A stretch of DNA of 64,000 nt, taken from Campylobacterales bacterium (lineage in GTDB: Bacteria > Campylobacterota > Campylobacteria > Campylobacterales > Sulfurospirillaceae). The stretch's first letter is position 1. Every line of letters starts with the position of its first letter. Position numbers and translations under genes: made by a program. A model generated the notes under the pieces. It searched no databases and was not told where the DNA came from. It was given only the letters and a program-made list of their open reading frames with translations. The stretch is taken from positions 25,503 to 89,502 of the forward strand of contig JAFGFU010000019.1 of NCBI GenBank assembly GCA_016930915.1, written 5' to 3'. Of this stretch, positions 27,022-35,693 are shown piece by piece.

Positions 27022-27213
27022 ATGACTTTTACTGTGAAAGATATGCGTGTGAGTGTAAAGGTGTCTTTTGAAAAAGCACCTTTACATGTAAAGCCATCTG
27101 GGCGTATGGAGTTTTCAGAGTTACTTGAGCAATTTAGCCGTGATATGAGTGAGGTTCCGTTTGAAACGGAGGCAGTTTCTTTTAAAAATCTTAAGGAGTC
27201 AATCAATGAATGA
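27022..27213 (+). CDS. Early prophage protein, 63 residues, unknown
   Basis: Start at ATG 27022, six bases after GGAGG and just behind the second hairpin copy. Not recognised; no membrane segment, slightly acidic C-terminus. A TTTACATGTAAA copy (27081) encodes LHVK, just as in host genes. It overlaps the following gene by 8 nt. Confidence 0.6.
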   Translation: MTFTVKDMRVSVKVSFEKAPLHVKPSGRMEFSELLEQFSRDMSEVPFETEAVSFKNLKESINE

Positions 27214-27976
27214 ACTTATCAAACTGGAGTTTGTGGAGGGAGAAGCGAGGGTTAGTCATGACTTAATCGCTAAGGGAATGGGGTTAGATGCCATATCGGT
27301 ACGGAAATTAATCGATGCGCATAGCGAAGATTTTGAGAGTTTTGGGGTTTTGTCATTTGAAATGACGAAACCCCCTGAGGGCAGTAGTGGTGGGCGTCCA
27401 CAAACAACTTACTACCTCAATGAACAGCAAGCAACCCTTGCGATGACCTATATGCGTAACTCCGAGCAAGCCAGAGCGTTTAAGATGGCGTTGGTTCGTG
27501 CGTTTTATGCCATGAAAAGCAAGCTTGAGGGAGGTATGGTCGGTGGCGGCAATGCGCTTGAGCTACTTGCCGCTTCGCAAAAGCAACTGGCTGAGGGGTT
27601 TACGGTGATGGCAGGAAGCATCAAGGCGCTGAGTGATGGACAGGCACAGATCATCGAGCTGATTTCGCAACTGCAAAGCAACACACCCCTGCGGTATGAA
27701 GGACGCATCGAACGTCTTGGCATCAGCGAAGTGCAAAAGCAAAAGTTTGTCTGTCTTAATCCTGAGCTACACGACAACCCCGAAGAGCGTGAGATGTTTA
27801 CGGTCAATGTCGTTGAGATACTCAAGCGTTACCCCAGCGGTTTGTTTCAAGGAATGTTGCTTTCAAAAAGTGACTATCCCTCAAGTGCACGCACGAGGAG
27901 ATGGTTACAAGATGGCATCGGTGAGTTTTGGAACATGGAGCTTCGCCCAGGGCGAGGCTATTTATACTTTATCTAA
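27206..27976 (+). CDS. Rha-family phage regulatory protein
   Basis: 256 residues from ATG 27206 (AAGGAG upstream). The N-terminal 100 residues match the Rha domain: VRKLIDAHSEDFESFG, then FEMTKPPEGSSGGRPQTTYYLN and KMALVRAFYAMK. The C-terminal 95 residues are a separate domain, perhaps a winged helix. Rha proteins act in phage regulation in enteric phages, but their target is not settled. It sits near the head of the early operon where Mu has ner. Confidence 0.75.
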   Translation: MNELIKLEFVEGEARVSHDLIAKGMGLDAISVRKLIDAHSEDFESFGVLSFEMTKPPEGSSGGRPQTTYYLNEQQATLAMTYMRNSEQARAFKMALVRAFYAMKSKLEGGMVGGGNALELLAASQKQLAEGFTVMAGSIKALSDGQAQIIELISQLQSNTPLRYEGRIERLGISEVQKQKFVCLNPELHDNPEEREMFTVNVVEILKRYPSGLFQGMLLSKSDYPSSARTRRWLQDGIGEFWNMELRPGRGYLYFI

Positions 27977-27986
27977 GGAGTCACGT

Positions 27987-28124
27987 ATGCTTCACATGAG
28001 TGCGATGATCCCGTTGGTGGTCATATTTGTTGCATTGTATTTGGTGCTCAGGCGTAAGCCACGAGCTAGAACGGAGAACTTGGAGCCGATTAAAAGTGTT
28101 CTTGGGTTTAGAAAGAGAGGGTGA
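27987..28124 (+). CDS. Small membrane protein, 45 residues
   Basis: AAGGAG precedes the ATG at 27987. An N-terminal hydrophobic helix (MIPLVVIFVALYLVL) is followed by a basic tail (RRKPRARTEN...RKRG). It lies 10 nt after the Rha-family gene and ends just before the next start. Function unknown. Confidence 0.55.
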   Translation: MLHMSAMIPLVVIFVALYLVLRRKPRARTENLEPIKSVLGFRKRG

Positions 28125-28125
28125 G

Positions 28126-28605
28126 ATGAATACCTATAAAACATATGAATCGTATAAAGCTAAGTGTAAAGAAAAAAATCTTCCTCTAAATTACAAGAAT
28201 GCTGAGGAGTTTAGTAAGGCAATGAATGAGCCACCTAAGCCTTTTAGCACGGATGATTTTATGTCATACAAGAAGGAAGAAACGTTGAAAAAGGGTGAAC
28301 CCAATGCAGGGACATTTAAAGAGATAGTCCCTACAAAAAGAGGCGTGGGTCGTCCACCTAAGATGAAATCTCATGTAGAGATTTTGAGTGACGAGCCTTT
28401 ACATGTAAAAGATGCCTCCCTTTTAAAAGAGCCTGCTGAAAACATTGTTTCTATGAAGGAAGAGGTGTTGCATGAGATTATCATCATGGCGTATGAAAGA
28501 GGTGTTATGCAAGCAGAAGCACTACACGCTTCTTCGATTGAAGAAGCAGATATTCCTATGATAGTGGATGACGTTTTAGGAGGAAGGCATGTGCAAAATG
28601 TTTAA
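28126..28605 (+). CDS. Early prophage protein with AT-hook-like motif, unknown
   Basis: 159 residues, hydrophilic. A KRGVGRPPKMK stretch near residue 75 resembles an AT-hook for minor-groove DNA binding; the rest is not recognised. GAGAGGG precedes the ATG at 28126. A TTTACATGTAAA copy at 28398 encodes LHVK. The 33-codon gene that follows overlaps its end. Confidence 0.55.
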   Translation: MNTYKTYESYKAKCKEKNLPLNYKNAEEFSKAMNEPPKPFSTDDFMSYKKEETLKKGEPNAGTFKEIVPTKRGVGRPPKMKSHVEILSDEPLHVKDASLLKEPAENIVSMKEEVLHEIIIMAYERGVMQAEALHASSIEEADIPMIVDDVLGGRHVQNV

Positions 28606-28690
28606 AAAGTTTAAACGCTTTATCGGTGAAAAAGTGGTGCGCCCTGTGCGTATAAAGCTCTATTTAGTAGAGTGGAATTTAACAAAGTAA
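28589..28690 (+). CDS. Basic micropeptide, 33 residues
   Basis: AGGAGGAAGGC lies directly before the ATG at 28589, inside the end of the previous gene. The peptide is strongly basic at its N-terminus (CKMFKKFKRF). It is probably an early accessory protein; function unknown. Confidence 0.45.
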   Translation: MCKMFKKFKRFIGEKVVRPVRIKLYLVEWNLTK

Positions 28691-28700
28691 AGGACATGAG

Positions 28701-28958
28701 ATGTTGATGATAGATAAGAAAGATGGCGTGTTATATACAGAAATTACAGGTGAATCAATGCAGGTTCTGGCAGAACTTGCCCTTCTTGTTGCGACAGTAC
28801 ACGAAGAGATGAAAGAGCATATTGATGTTTATGACGCATTAAATGACCCTAGAGCGATGATGCATGTAAAACACTTTTTAAAAGGGCTTAAAAATGAGCA
28901 AGAAAAAGGAGCAAGCGATGATGAGAGAGCAAATGCCAGTACTGAAAGTAAAGGTTAA
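28701..28958 (+). CDS. Early prophage protein, 85 residues, unknown
   Basis: AAAGGA lies before the ATG at 28701. Mostly helical and acidic, with a Ser/Ala/Asp-rich tail. No family recognised. The following zinc-ribbon gene starts inside its last 14 codons in another frame. Confidence 0.5.
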   Translation: MLMIDKKDGVLYTEITGESMQVLAELALLVATVHEEMKEHIDVYDALNDPRAMMHVKHFLKGLKNEQEKGASDDERANASTESKG

Positions 28959-29031
28959 AAAGTGTCATTTTTGTGGGATTAGGCATAACGGCGCTGTGAA
29001 AGTGTGTGAGAAATGCAAAGTGACGAAATGA
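28918..29031 (+). CDS. Zinc-ribbon micropeptide, 37 residues
   Basis: AAAAAGGAGC precedes ATG 28918 by eight bases; an upstream in-frame ATG at 28894 is possible. The peptide carries KCHFCG and VCEKCK, two CxxC pairs 13 residues apart, so one zinc should be bound. Its stop overlaps the next start (ATGA). Probably a small nucleic-acid- or protein-binding factor; inferred. Confidence 0.55.
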   Translation: MMREQMPVLKVKVKKCHFCGIRHNGAVKVCEKCKVTK

Positions 29032-29459
29032 AAAATCTAGCCATTGGGATGGAACGTTATCGCTCCATCCAAGCAATAGCTAAAGCTGGATTGGGGAGTT
29101 CACCGCTTTGTGCTCTTTTTCGCTATGCGAAGATCAAAGGAGTGACACTCTTTTTTGTTTTTAAACATGATACTGCAAGGTTTGAGTTTAAGTACCAAAA
29201 AGAGCCGATACTAGAGCGGATGCGGATGTACTACAAACTCCATAAAGAGCGGATGTGTGCTTCCAACATCTTCTTTACAAAAATTGAAGCTGTCGTGATT
29301 GCAGAGCCTAAAGTTGAAGAGGTTAAGAGAGAGCCTCTTGTTTATGGTGAGCGAAGCTGTGGGGATTTTGCCATTGCCTGTACGGATCCAAAATTACGTA
29401 TGCTTTTTGAGAGCATACAGCAAACCATTAAAAACAAACCACCTCAAAAGCTTTCTTAG
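29028..29459 (+). CDS. Early prophage protein, 143 residues, possibly DUF721/DciA-like
   Basis: Starts on the stop of the previous gene. The stretch LFFVFKHDTARFEFKYQKEP followed by a helical ILERMRMYYKLHK resembles DUF721 (DciA-like) proteins, which load DnaB helicase; the similarity is weak. If true, the phage would carry its own helicase-loader factor. The C-terminal part is unrecognised. Confidence 0.4.
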   Translation: MKNLAIGMERYRSIQAIAKAGLGSSPLCALFRYAKIKGVTLFFVFKHDTARFEFKYQKEPILERMRMYYKLHKERMCASNIFFTKIEAVVIAEPKVEEVKREPLVYGERSCGDFAIACTDPKLRMLFESIQQTIKNKPPQKLS

Positions 29460-29510
29460 GAAGGCTTTTGTGTGGGTTTATATCAACACAAATTGAACGA
29501 AAGGATGAAC

Positions 29511-29888
29511 ATGGATGAACTCGAACAAATGCGGCTTATTGCGCAGCTTATCGAAGAGTCTCGTGAGATTGGTAAGCCGCTGACCATCCAGCAAGCCCAG
29601 CGAAAAATACATCGTGAATACATCACAAGCCAACTCTGGAATAAGTATGGTCTCAAACCATCAGGTTTCTTGGTTAAAAGTGGCTTTACGGATGGAAATG
29701 ATGGTGATTTTATAGTCGCTGATCCACGTTATGAAGCTATCTTCAATAATTTTTTGAACATGAATAGTAAATTGACTGGGGCACAGGGCAAACGATTGCG
29801 TGAGGCGATGGATAAGCTAGGCATCGACTATTTGCATTCACCTACGTATCCATTAGATGATGTTAAAACAGACGCTGATGTGGCGTAG
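29511..29888 (+). CDS. Early prophage protein, 125 residues, unknown
   Basis: Start at 29511 with GAAAGGATG upstream; ATG 29505 is an alternative. Hydrophilic, with a helix-rich N-terminus (LIAQLIEESREIGKPLTIQQAQRKI) that could be a helix-turn-helix. It directly precedes the transposase gene by 8 nt, so it may be transposition- or regulation-linked. No family recognised. Confidence 0.5.
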   Translation: MDELEQMRLIAQLIEESREIGKPLTIQQAQRKIHREYITSQLWNKYGLKPSGFLVKSGFTDGNDGDFIVADPRYEAIFNNFLNMNSKLTGAQGKRLREAMDKLGIDYLHSPTYPLDDVKTDADVA

Positions 29889-29896
29889 GTCGTAGC

Positions 29897-32047
29897 ATGC
29901 TGTACGTTGAAACACGTGTGATTGCCTCTATAGTAGGCGTGGTGGATAGAACAATACGAGCAGCGATTGAGCGAGGCTCAAAACAATATCAGAGTATTAG
30001 TATTGAGGCAAAAGGAAGAGGCGGTAAAAAGCTACTCATTGCGATCGATGATGCAAAGCTAAGAGAGGCAATCGATAAGGGTATGGTTGATAAAGATGTT
30101 TGTATTTGGGATGAAACGGGAAGTCCTATAAAGGAAAATAGTTTCATTCTAAAATCAAATATAAAAGAAGCCACACTACAAGAGATTGCTCCTGATATGA
30201 CAACCTACCTCAATGCGACGCCTGAGCAAAGACAAAAAGCACTATTGCGCATGGAAGTCATTGAACTTTATGAACATAAAGATAAACGTCAAAGTGTTAA
30301 GGCATTTTTGAACGCTTTAGATGGCAAATTTGACTTACTTTCGATGAATGAAATGAAGCTTTTTCGCTACAAAAAGCTCGTTGAAAATGCCAAGAAAGAG
30401 GCAAAAAGCCCTTTGGAAGCACTGCTTGATAACAGGGGGAGGCAAAAAGGCACAATTTGCATGAGTGAAGAGATGCAAGAAATGGCGGTGCGTATGTTTG
30501 CACGTCGTGATAATCCTCTCAAAGTCGCCTCAATTTATCAAAACATACTCCATCAGTACAAAGATGCGATGTGCAGTTATGATGTGCTTAACAACTTCCT
30601 TAACCGTTGGAAGCGGGAGAACGCATCGCTCGCAGAGTTCGCCCAAAATGCTGACAAATGGAAGAACAACCGTCTCGCTGCCTTTGGAAGCAGTAGCGAA
30701 AAAGCAAAGTATCCCAATCACTTTTGGGAGCTTGACTCAACACCGTGCGACATCATCTGTAAAGATGGCAAGCGCTACGCCATCCTTGGTATGGTAGATG
30801 TTTTTTCAAGACGTTGTACCTTTTGGGTGGATGAAAAATCAAGTAGCTATAGCATCTCACGTTTGCTTCGTAAAGCGATCTTGAAAATGGGTGTACCTGA
30901 ACATGTGGTAGTGGACAACGGTAAGGACTACCAGTCAAATCACTTCGACTCAATCACATACAACCTTGGTGTACAGAAGGTAACAGTTCCACCGTTTAGC
31001 GGAGATATGAAGCCTCACATCGAGCGACTCTTTGGAACACTTAGTTCTCAGCTTTTTGAAGAGCTGGAGGGTTATATAGGGCATAGCGTAGCAGACCGAT
31101 CTGAGATAGAAAGCCGAAGAGGCTTTGCACACAAGATCGCCTCACAGGCGAAGTGGTATGAGCAAGCCAAAAAAGAAGAAAAGCGAACGTTCTGCAATGC
31201 CTTAGCGATCAAAAAAGACAACCTAGGGCTTGAAGTAAAAGTGCCCGTTGATGCAGAAAAGCTACAGCAGATCATCGACGGATGGGTTGAGGGTATCTAC
31301 GAAAAAAGAGAACACAGTAGCATTGGCAAGACCCCATTAAAAAGATGGGCTGATACCTTTATGCCTGTAAAGAGCATCAGCGATCCGCGTGCGCTTGACA
31401 TCTTGCTTGGTGAAAGCTTTGAAAGGCGTGTCGGTAAGAAAGGCATACGGTTAAACGGTGCGCTTTATCAACACGTTAACTTGGCGTATCACATCGGGGA
31501 GATGGTACGCATCATGTGCGATGACAATATGGGGCATGTGTTTGTCTATAAGATGAACTATGAGCCTATTTGTATCGCGGAAGATTACGAGTACACGGGC
31601 AAAAGTAGAGCCGAACTTGCAGAGGGTAAACGTATCTCACACCGAATAGCGAGAGAATATGCCAGGTTGCTTGAGGAGTGGGAGGACATTAGCCGTAAGG
31701 TTGATCCAAACATTCGCCACCGCATTGACGCATCTTTGAAAGAAAACTCTCCACTCATTGTGACAAAGATTGTCTCAAAGGTAACAGAGGTCAGCAGTGC
31801 TGTGATGGAGGCATCCAAAGAGTTTGCACGACAGGATGCAGAGATTGCAGAAACTTCAAACGTCATGAACATGGAAGGCGAAAAACTGCTTCCATCAGGT
31901 CGACCAGCATTTACACAACTGGTAGATCGTTTCATTTGGGATTTAGAACACGACACAGTGGATGAGTCAACAAATAAGTTGAAAGAAAAACAACCAGACT
32001 TATGGGAGATTGCATCCAAAGAGTTTGCACGTAAAAAGGTTGGATAG
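29897..32047 (+). CDS. Mu-type DDE transposase (MuA homologue)
   Basis: 716 residues. An N-terminal DNA-binding region with a helix-turn-helix is followed by the rve catalytic core. The triad is D280 (WELDSTP), D340 (VVDNGKDY) and E376 (PHIERLFG), with 35 residues between D and E as in the MuA family. The C-terminal Mu-type domain follows (about 470-590). It cuts and joins phage ends for integration and replicative transposition. Followed by the MuB-type ATPase gene. Confidence 0.93.
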   Translation: MLYVETRVIASIVGVVDRTIRAAIERGSKQYQSISIEAKGRGGKKLLIAIDDAKLREAIDKGMVDKDVCIWDETGSPIKENSFILKSNIKEATLQEIAPDMTTYLNATPEQRQKALLRMEVIELYEHKDKRQSVKAFLNALDGKFDLLSMNEMKLFRYKKLVENAKKEAKSPLEALLDNRGRQKGTICMSEEMQEMAVRMFARRDNPLKVASIYQNILHQYKDAMCSYDVLNNFLNRWKRENASLAEFAQNADKWKNNRLAAFGSSSEKAKYPNHFWELDSTPCDIICKDGKRYAILGMVDVFSRRCTFWVDEKSSSYSISRLLRKAILKMGVPEHVVVDNGKDYQSNHFDSITYNLGVQKVTVPPFSGDMKPHIERLFGTLSSQLFEELEGYIGHSVADRSEIESRRGFAHKIASQAKWYEQAKKEEKRTFCNALAIKKDNLGLEVKVPVDAEKLQQIIDGWVEGIYEKREHSSIGKTPLKRWADTFMPVKSISDPRALDILLGESFERRVGKKGIRLNGALYQHVNLAYHIGEMVRIMCDDNMGHVFVYKMNYEPICIAEDYEYTGKSRAELAEGKRISHRIAREYARLLEEWEDISRKVDPNIRHRIDASLKENSPLIVTKIVSKVTEVSSAVMEASKEFARQDAEIAETSNVMNMEGEKLLPSGRPAFTQLVDRFIWDLEHDTVDESTNKLKEKQPDLWEIASKEFARKKVG

Positions 32048-32115
32048 TGGAGCGATTATAAATTCGCTCCATGATCGAGTCTTAAATATTAACCAACAAT
32101 AAAAGGAGTAACAAA

Positions 32116-32826
32116 ATGCGTGAAGAGTTTATACAAACACGTAATTACATCAAATTAGTGGAGTCTTTCGCAAACCTCAAAAATCTACCTGAAACTGCAC
32201 CGAGAATGGGGCTAGCGTTTGGTGATTATGGGCTAGGCAAGACCGTAGGATTAGAAAGGGTTGCAGCACAGGAGAACGCTATTTTATTGCGAGCGGTGCA
32301 GACATGGTCAAAGAGCTCTTTGCTTATTAAACTGTGTACGGAGCTAGGGTTAGACACCAAAGGGCATAGCTCCATGATGTATGAGCGAGTGAGGGAGTCC
32401 TTTATATTGGAATCTCGCATTGTTATTATCGACGAAGTAGATGCTTTATTGAAAGCGGAGAAGTTATCCGTCTTAGAGCTTTTAAGAGACCTCCACGATG
32501 AGACACAAATCATCATATTCTTTGTTGGCATGGAAGAAGCCAATGCCAAGTTTAAGAAGTATCGCCACTACTATAGCCGTATTGTAGAGCTTGTCAAGTT
32601 TGAGGGAATTATTTTAAAAGACATTGAGAGCTTTTGTGCGCTAAGCGACGTAAAGATCGAAACAGACTTGATACATTTTTTTGTAAAACGGTATCCAAAT
32701 CTACGACAGATAAAAGTCTTACTGCTTCGTTTAGAAAATTGGTGCGAAATGAATGGATTAAAGAGTGTTGATCTTAATTGCTTTAAAAAAAGTGGGGTTG
32801 AACATGGACACAACACGCAAAATTAG
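32116..32826 (+). CDS. MuB-like AAA+ ATPase (transposition target selector)
   Basis: 236 residues. Walker A is GDYGLGKTV (about 36-44) and Walker B IVIIDEVDAL (about 99-108), in an ExeA/MuB-type AAA fold. MuB binds target DNA, delivers it to the transposase and gives target immunity. A good AAAAGGAG site lies upstream. It overlaps the next gene by 23 nt. Confidence 0.87.
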   Translation: MREEFIQTRNYIKLVESFANLKNLPETAPRMGLAFGDYGLGKTVGLERVAAQENAILLRAVQTWSKSSLLIKLCTELGLDTKGHSSMMYERVRESFILESRIVIIDEVDALLKAEKLSVLELLRDLHDETQIIIFFVGMEEANAKFKKYRHYYSRIVELVKFEGIILKDIESFCALSDVKIETDLIHFFVKRYPNLRQIKVLLLRLENWCEMNGLKSVDLNCFKKSGVEHGHNTQN

Positions 32827-33385
32827 ACTGAAGAGAAAGAGCGACCTCAAGCAAAAGATATGGAACTACATGAGGCGCAATAAGCGCTTTCGTGTGGGTG
32901 ACATTATGATGATCTTAGAGGTACGAGATGGGACAATCAGACCCATCATGTGGGCGCTAGAAAGTGCCAAATACATCAGACCAGAGAATGAGGCGGAAGC
33001 GTATAAAGATCGTATTTATACCTTTGTAAAAGACACAGGGATCAAAAGCCCCTCGATCATAAATGGAGATATGTATGATCACAACACAAAGGAGGAATTT
33101 AAACTACAAAAGCAACCAACCGCCTATAGAATGAGACTTAAACTTTTAAAAGCGATGTCCTTACCATTGATGACTAAAGATGAGATCGCAAAGAGTGCGG
33201 AAGTAAGCATTACAGGTGGTTGGGCTAAACAAGAGTTTTTATACCTTGGTCTTAAAGGTGCGATCGCTAGAACAAATCCAGTCCAAAGACGTGAAAAGGA
33301 AATACTCTTCACTGTAAACAAGGAGAAGCGCGATGAACTCATTAGAGATATTGAAGAAAGCTTGCAACCAGTACGGACAGCGTAA
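32804..33385 (+). CDS. Winged-helix-type early protein, 193 residues
   Basis: Start at ATG 32804, inside the end of the MuB-type gene. The N-terminal part (LKQKIWNYMRRNKRFRVGDIMMILEVRDGTI) and a later LPLMTKDEIAKSAEVS section look like two helix-turn-helix units. Basic protein, likely DNA binding. No specific family recognised. Overlaps the next gene by 53 nt. Confidence 0.6.
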   Translation: MDTTRKIRLKRKSDLKQKIWNYMRRNKRFRVGDIMMILEVRDGTIRPIMWALESAKYIRPENEAEAYKDRIYTFVKDTGIKSPSIINGDMYDHNTKEEFKLQKQPTAYRMRLKLLKAMSLPLMTKDEIAKSAEVSITGGWAKQEFLYLGLKGAIARTNPVQRREKEILFTVNKEKRDELIRDIEESLQPVRTA

Positions 33386-33665
33386 CGTCGCAAAGCGCAT
33401 CAAGCGGAGCGTTACAGCGGTGAACCAAACGCTGCACGGAATATATCCTAAGCCTGAGAACATTTTGAACTTAGCCGCATCGACTTTTACGGAGTTTACG
33501 ACCAATGAAATTGTATGCCCTATTCTTAAAACGATACATAGTGGCACATGTAGCAGATACGCTCTTTGGGCAGAACAAGAGAAAGTCCATCCTGATAGGC
33601 TCTATCGCATGGTAAAAGAGAGTTGTTTGACATGTAAACAAGGGAGAAAGGATGATCGTACATGA
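33333..33665 (+). CDS. Small HTH protein with cysteine cluster, 110 residues
   Basis: CAAGGAGAAGCGCG precedes the ATG. The first 50 residues form an XRE-like helix-turn-helix (NVAKRIKRSVTAVNQTLHG). Four cysteines lie in the second half, two of them in SCLTCKQG. It overlaps both neighbours, which indicates tight coupling. Probably a transcription regulator of the middle region; inferred. Confidence 0.6.
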   Translation: MNSLEILKKACNQYGQRNVAKRIKRSVTAVNQTLHGIYPKPENILNLAASTFTEFTTNEIVCPILKTIHSGTCSRYALWAEQEKVHPDRLYRMVKESCLTCKQGRKDDRT

Positions 33666-33957
33666 CTTTGTAACTGTTGAAGAGCTCATAGAGCGTATTA
33701 AGGACAAGCTGAGTAGACATGTAGGTGAAAGATGTGTATTCGATCATGATGTAGCGATAGCTTTAGGCATTAAGATACACATCTTAGCCAACGCAAAACA
33801 TCGAAATAGCAACACGAAACTGCTTGAACCCGTACTGAAGTATTGCATGAAAGAGAATATTGACCCTATAGCATTATTGATAAAAGAAAAAGGCACTAGT
33901 GCCGTGAGCACTCCGCTAAGGAGTCAAAGTAAGGCTTTGCCTTGCACGAAGCATTAA
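33652..33957 (+). CDS. CI-repressor-like HTH protein, 101 residues
   Basis: The central stretch (VFDHDVAIALGIKIHILANAKHRN, then VLKYCMKENIDPIALL) matches the phage CI-type helix-turn-helix. There is no protease part. The last 24 residues (from GTSAVS) are encoded by the repeat element 33892-33959 and may be non-native. This is a second, stand-alone CI-type DNA-binding protein in the phage besides the S24 repressor. Confidence 0.6.
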   Translation: MIVHDFVTVEELIERIKDKLSRHVGERCVFDHDVAIALGIKIHILANAKHRNSNTKLLEPVLKYCMKENIDPIALLIKEKGTSAVSTPLRSQSKALPCTKH

Positions 33958-33959
33958 AA
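33892..33959 (+). repeat. Hairpin repeat element, copy A (upstream of DUF3164)
   Basis: Begins with the palindrome GGCACTAGTGCC (33892-33903), then CTCC/GGAG and AAGGC/GCCTT stems, and ends with the 21-base element GCCTTGCACGAAGC... (33939-33959). That element recurs exactly at 49591-49611. Both copies lie just before a gene with a strong AAAAGGAGAAAA site. Confidence 0.65.
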
Positions 33960-33985
33960 TAAAAACCAAACCAAAAGGAGAAAAG

Positions 33986-34618
33986 ATGTTTTTAAACGAG
34001 AGGCAAATGTGGCGAAATAAGGAGGGAAACTTTGTACACCCTGACATAGTCCCCATCGATAAGCAACTGGAGGATGAGCTTGTCATCAAGCTTGTAGGTG
34101 GAGCAAAAGAGTTACAGAGTAACTTGGCAAAGTTTAAAGCTGAGGCGTTTGAACAATGCGAGTCATTTGTTGATTTGCTCAGACAAAAGTACAACATGGA
34201 TCGCTTGGCAAAGAGTGAAAATGGCTCGGTGACATTGAAAGCATTTGATGGAACGATGGAAGTGCAAATCCAAGTGGCTAAACTCATCAGCTTCGATCAA
34301 AAACTAGCTCTTGCCAAAGAGCTACTTGATGAATACTTCACAGAGAAAACAGAACATGCAGACCCTGAGATTAAAACACTCATCATGAGAGCGTTTGAAG
34401 TCAAGAACGGGAAGGTAGATGCGAAGCAGATTATCTCTTTGAAGAGCTACAACATCGAGCATCCTAAATGGCTTGAAGCAATGAAGATGATCGATGATGC
34501 AACGGAGATCGCTGGAACAAAGAGCTATATCCGTTTTAAAGAACGTAAGAATGGCAAGATCGATGGGGAGCTATGCAACATCACGCTTAACATTGCAGCC
34601 ATTGAATTAGAAGATTGA
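33986..34618 (+). CDS. DUF3164 family protein of Mu-like phages
   Basis: 210 residues. The N-terminus (MWRNKEGNFVHPDIVPIDKQLEDELV) and C-terminus (SYIRFKERKNGKIDGELCNITLNIAAIE) are characteristic of DUF3164, found in the early region of Mu-like phages. Its function is unknown. AAAAGGAGAAAAG precedes the ATG. A weak hairpin (CCTCCACA/TGTGGGGG, about 34626-34645) follows the stop. Confidence 0.82.
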   Translation: MFLNERQMWRNKEGNFVHPDIVPIDKQLEDELVIKLVGGAKELQSNLAKFKAEAFEQCESFVDLLRQKYNMDRLAKSENGSVTLKAFDGTMEVQIQVAKLISFDQKLALAKELLDEYFTEKTEHADPEIKTLIMRAFEVKNGKVDAKQIISLKSYNIEHPKWLEAMKMIDDATEIAGTKSYIRFKERKNGKIDGELCNITLNIAAIELED

Positions 34619-34674
34619 TTTAACAGCCTCCACATGCGTGTGGGGGTGATTAAGTTAACGATATTTATACACCT

Positions 34675-34729
34675 TGCGACACTTAAACCTCGCAAAACAG
34701 GGAAGTGTCGCAGGTGTATAAAGTGTATA
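34675..34729 (+). repeat. 55-bp inverted repeat, left copy (ATPase cassette)
   Basis: Runs from TGCGACACTT to GTGTATA and matches the reverse complement of 36013-36067 with only two C/T differences. It is itself a dyad: TGCGACACTT (34675-34684) pairs with AAGTGTCGCA (34703-34712), extended outward to TTTATACACC / GGTGTATAAA on this side (34664-34722). Confidence 0.85.
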
Positions 34730-34752
34730 GGGAACCAAAAGAAAGGGATAAA

Positions 34753-35664
34753 ATGTTTAAATTTTTAAAGCCAAACAGACTACTACACCTCGATAATCTC
34801 AATGAAAAGACAAGCTTTCTCATCGACTCGTTTATTCCTGAGCAAAATATTACAATGTGGTATTGTCGCGAAAATCAAGGGAAGACCGCTCTTTCATTGG
34901 GGGTTGCTAAGTATATACTAGACCATTGTGAAATTAAAATGATGGTTTATTTAGATATGGATAATCCGCGAAAGAACCTTTCTGATAGAAATTTAAAAGA
35001 TACCATCGGGAAGTATGAAAACTTTCATTTTATTCATCGCTCAACTATAGACATAACGCCTTATGAACTGCTCAAAGATATTGGAGCTGAAGCGTATGGA
35101 AGCAATTATAAAAAGTGCGTGTTCATATTTGATTCTATTCGGAATTTTGTAGATGGTGACATAAACAATGATACGAAAGTCAGAGCTATTATGGAGATTA
35201 TGATGAATATCCGTGAGGCAGGCGGAACAGTCATAATCAACCACCATACCACTAAAAATGGAAAAGGGATTGAAGGATCAGGGGATTTTGCTAAAAGCTT
35301 GGATAATTTGTACTATATGCAACAGCTTTATCGAACCAATGAAGAACTTGCTTGTATTCTAAGTATTGAGAAAGAGCGTGCAGATATTACAGAGTCAAGC
35401 TTTGTCATAAAAAAAGAAACGCTTGAGCTGATACGATTAGACCCTGAAGTGAGTAAAATAACGATTGAAGATAAAGCTTTTATAGATTCGGTAAAGAGGG
35501 TTATAAAAGATAAAGGCGATTGTATTAATCAATCCAAGCTTCTTGAGGCGTTAGGCTATGCAAAAGGAGATAGAACTCAAATTCTTAAATTAGAAAAATA
35601 CATCGGGATGTTTTGGAAATGTGCTGATGGCAAAAATCGACAAAAGATTTTCAGCCTGATTTGA
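34753..35664 (+). CDS. RepA/RecA-like AAA ATPase inside the inverted-repeat cassette
   Basis: 303 residues from ATG 34753 (GAAAGGG six bases before). The core is a RecA-fold ATPase: CRENQGKTALSLGVA (Walker A), VYLDMDNP, CVFIFDSIRNF (Walker B) and TVIINHHTTKNGKGIEGSGDF. This is the pattern of plasmid RepA (RSF1010-type) helicases and related AAA_25 proteins. A C-terminal winged-helix-like part (INQSKLLEALGYAKGDRTQILKL) may bind DNA. Classical Mu phages do not carry such a gene. It is bounded on both sides by the 55-bp inverted repeats, suggesting a separately acquired module. Confidence 0.75.
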   Translation: MFKFLKPNRLLHLDNLNEKTSFLIDSFIPEQNITMWYCRENQGKTALSLGVAKYILDHCEIKMMVYLDMDNPRKNLSDRNLKDTIGKYENFHFIHRSTIDITPYELLKDIGAEAYGSNYKKCVFIFDSIRNFVDGDINNDTKVRAIMEIMMNIREAGGTVIINHHTTKNGKGIEGSGDFAKSLDNLYYMQQLYRTNEELACILSIEKERADITESSFVIKKETLELIRLDPEVSKITIEDKAFIDSVKRVIKDKGDCINQSKLLEALGYAKGDRTQILKLEKYIGMFWKCADGKNRQKIFSLI

Positions 35665-35693
35665 CTATGATAAAAACAAAAAAAGGAGAGCCA

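Noticed and set aside
33621..33645. Near-copies of the palindrome (for example TGACATGTAAAC at 33629, CTACATGTAATA at 55819)
   Set aside because: They break the 10-bp core and were not counted in the family.
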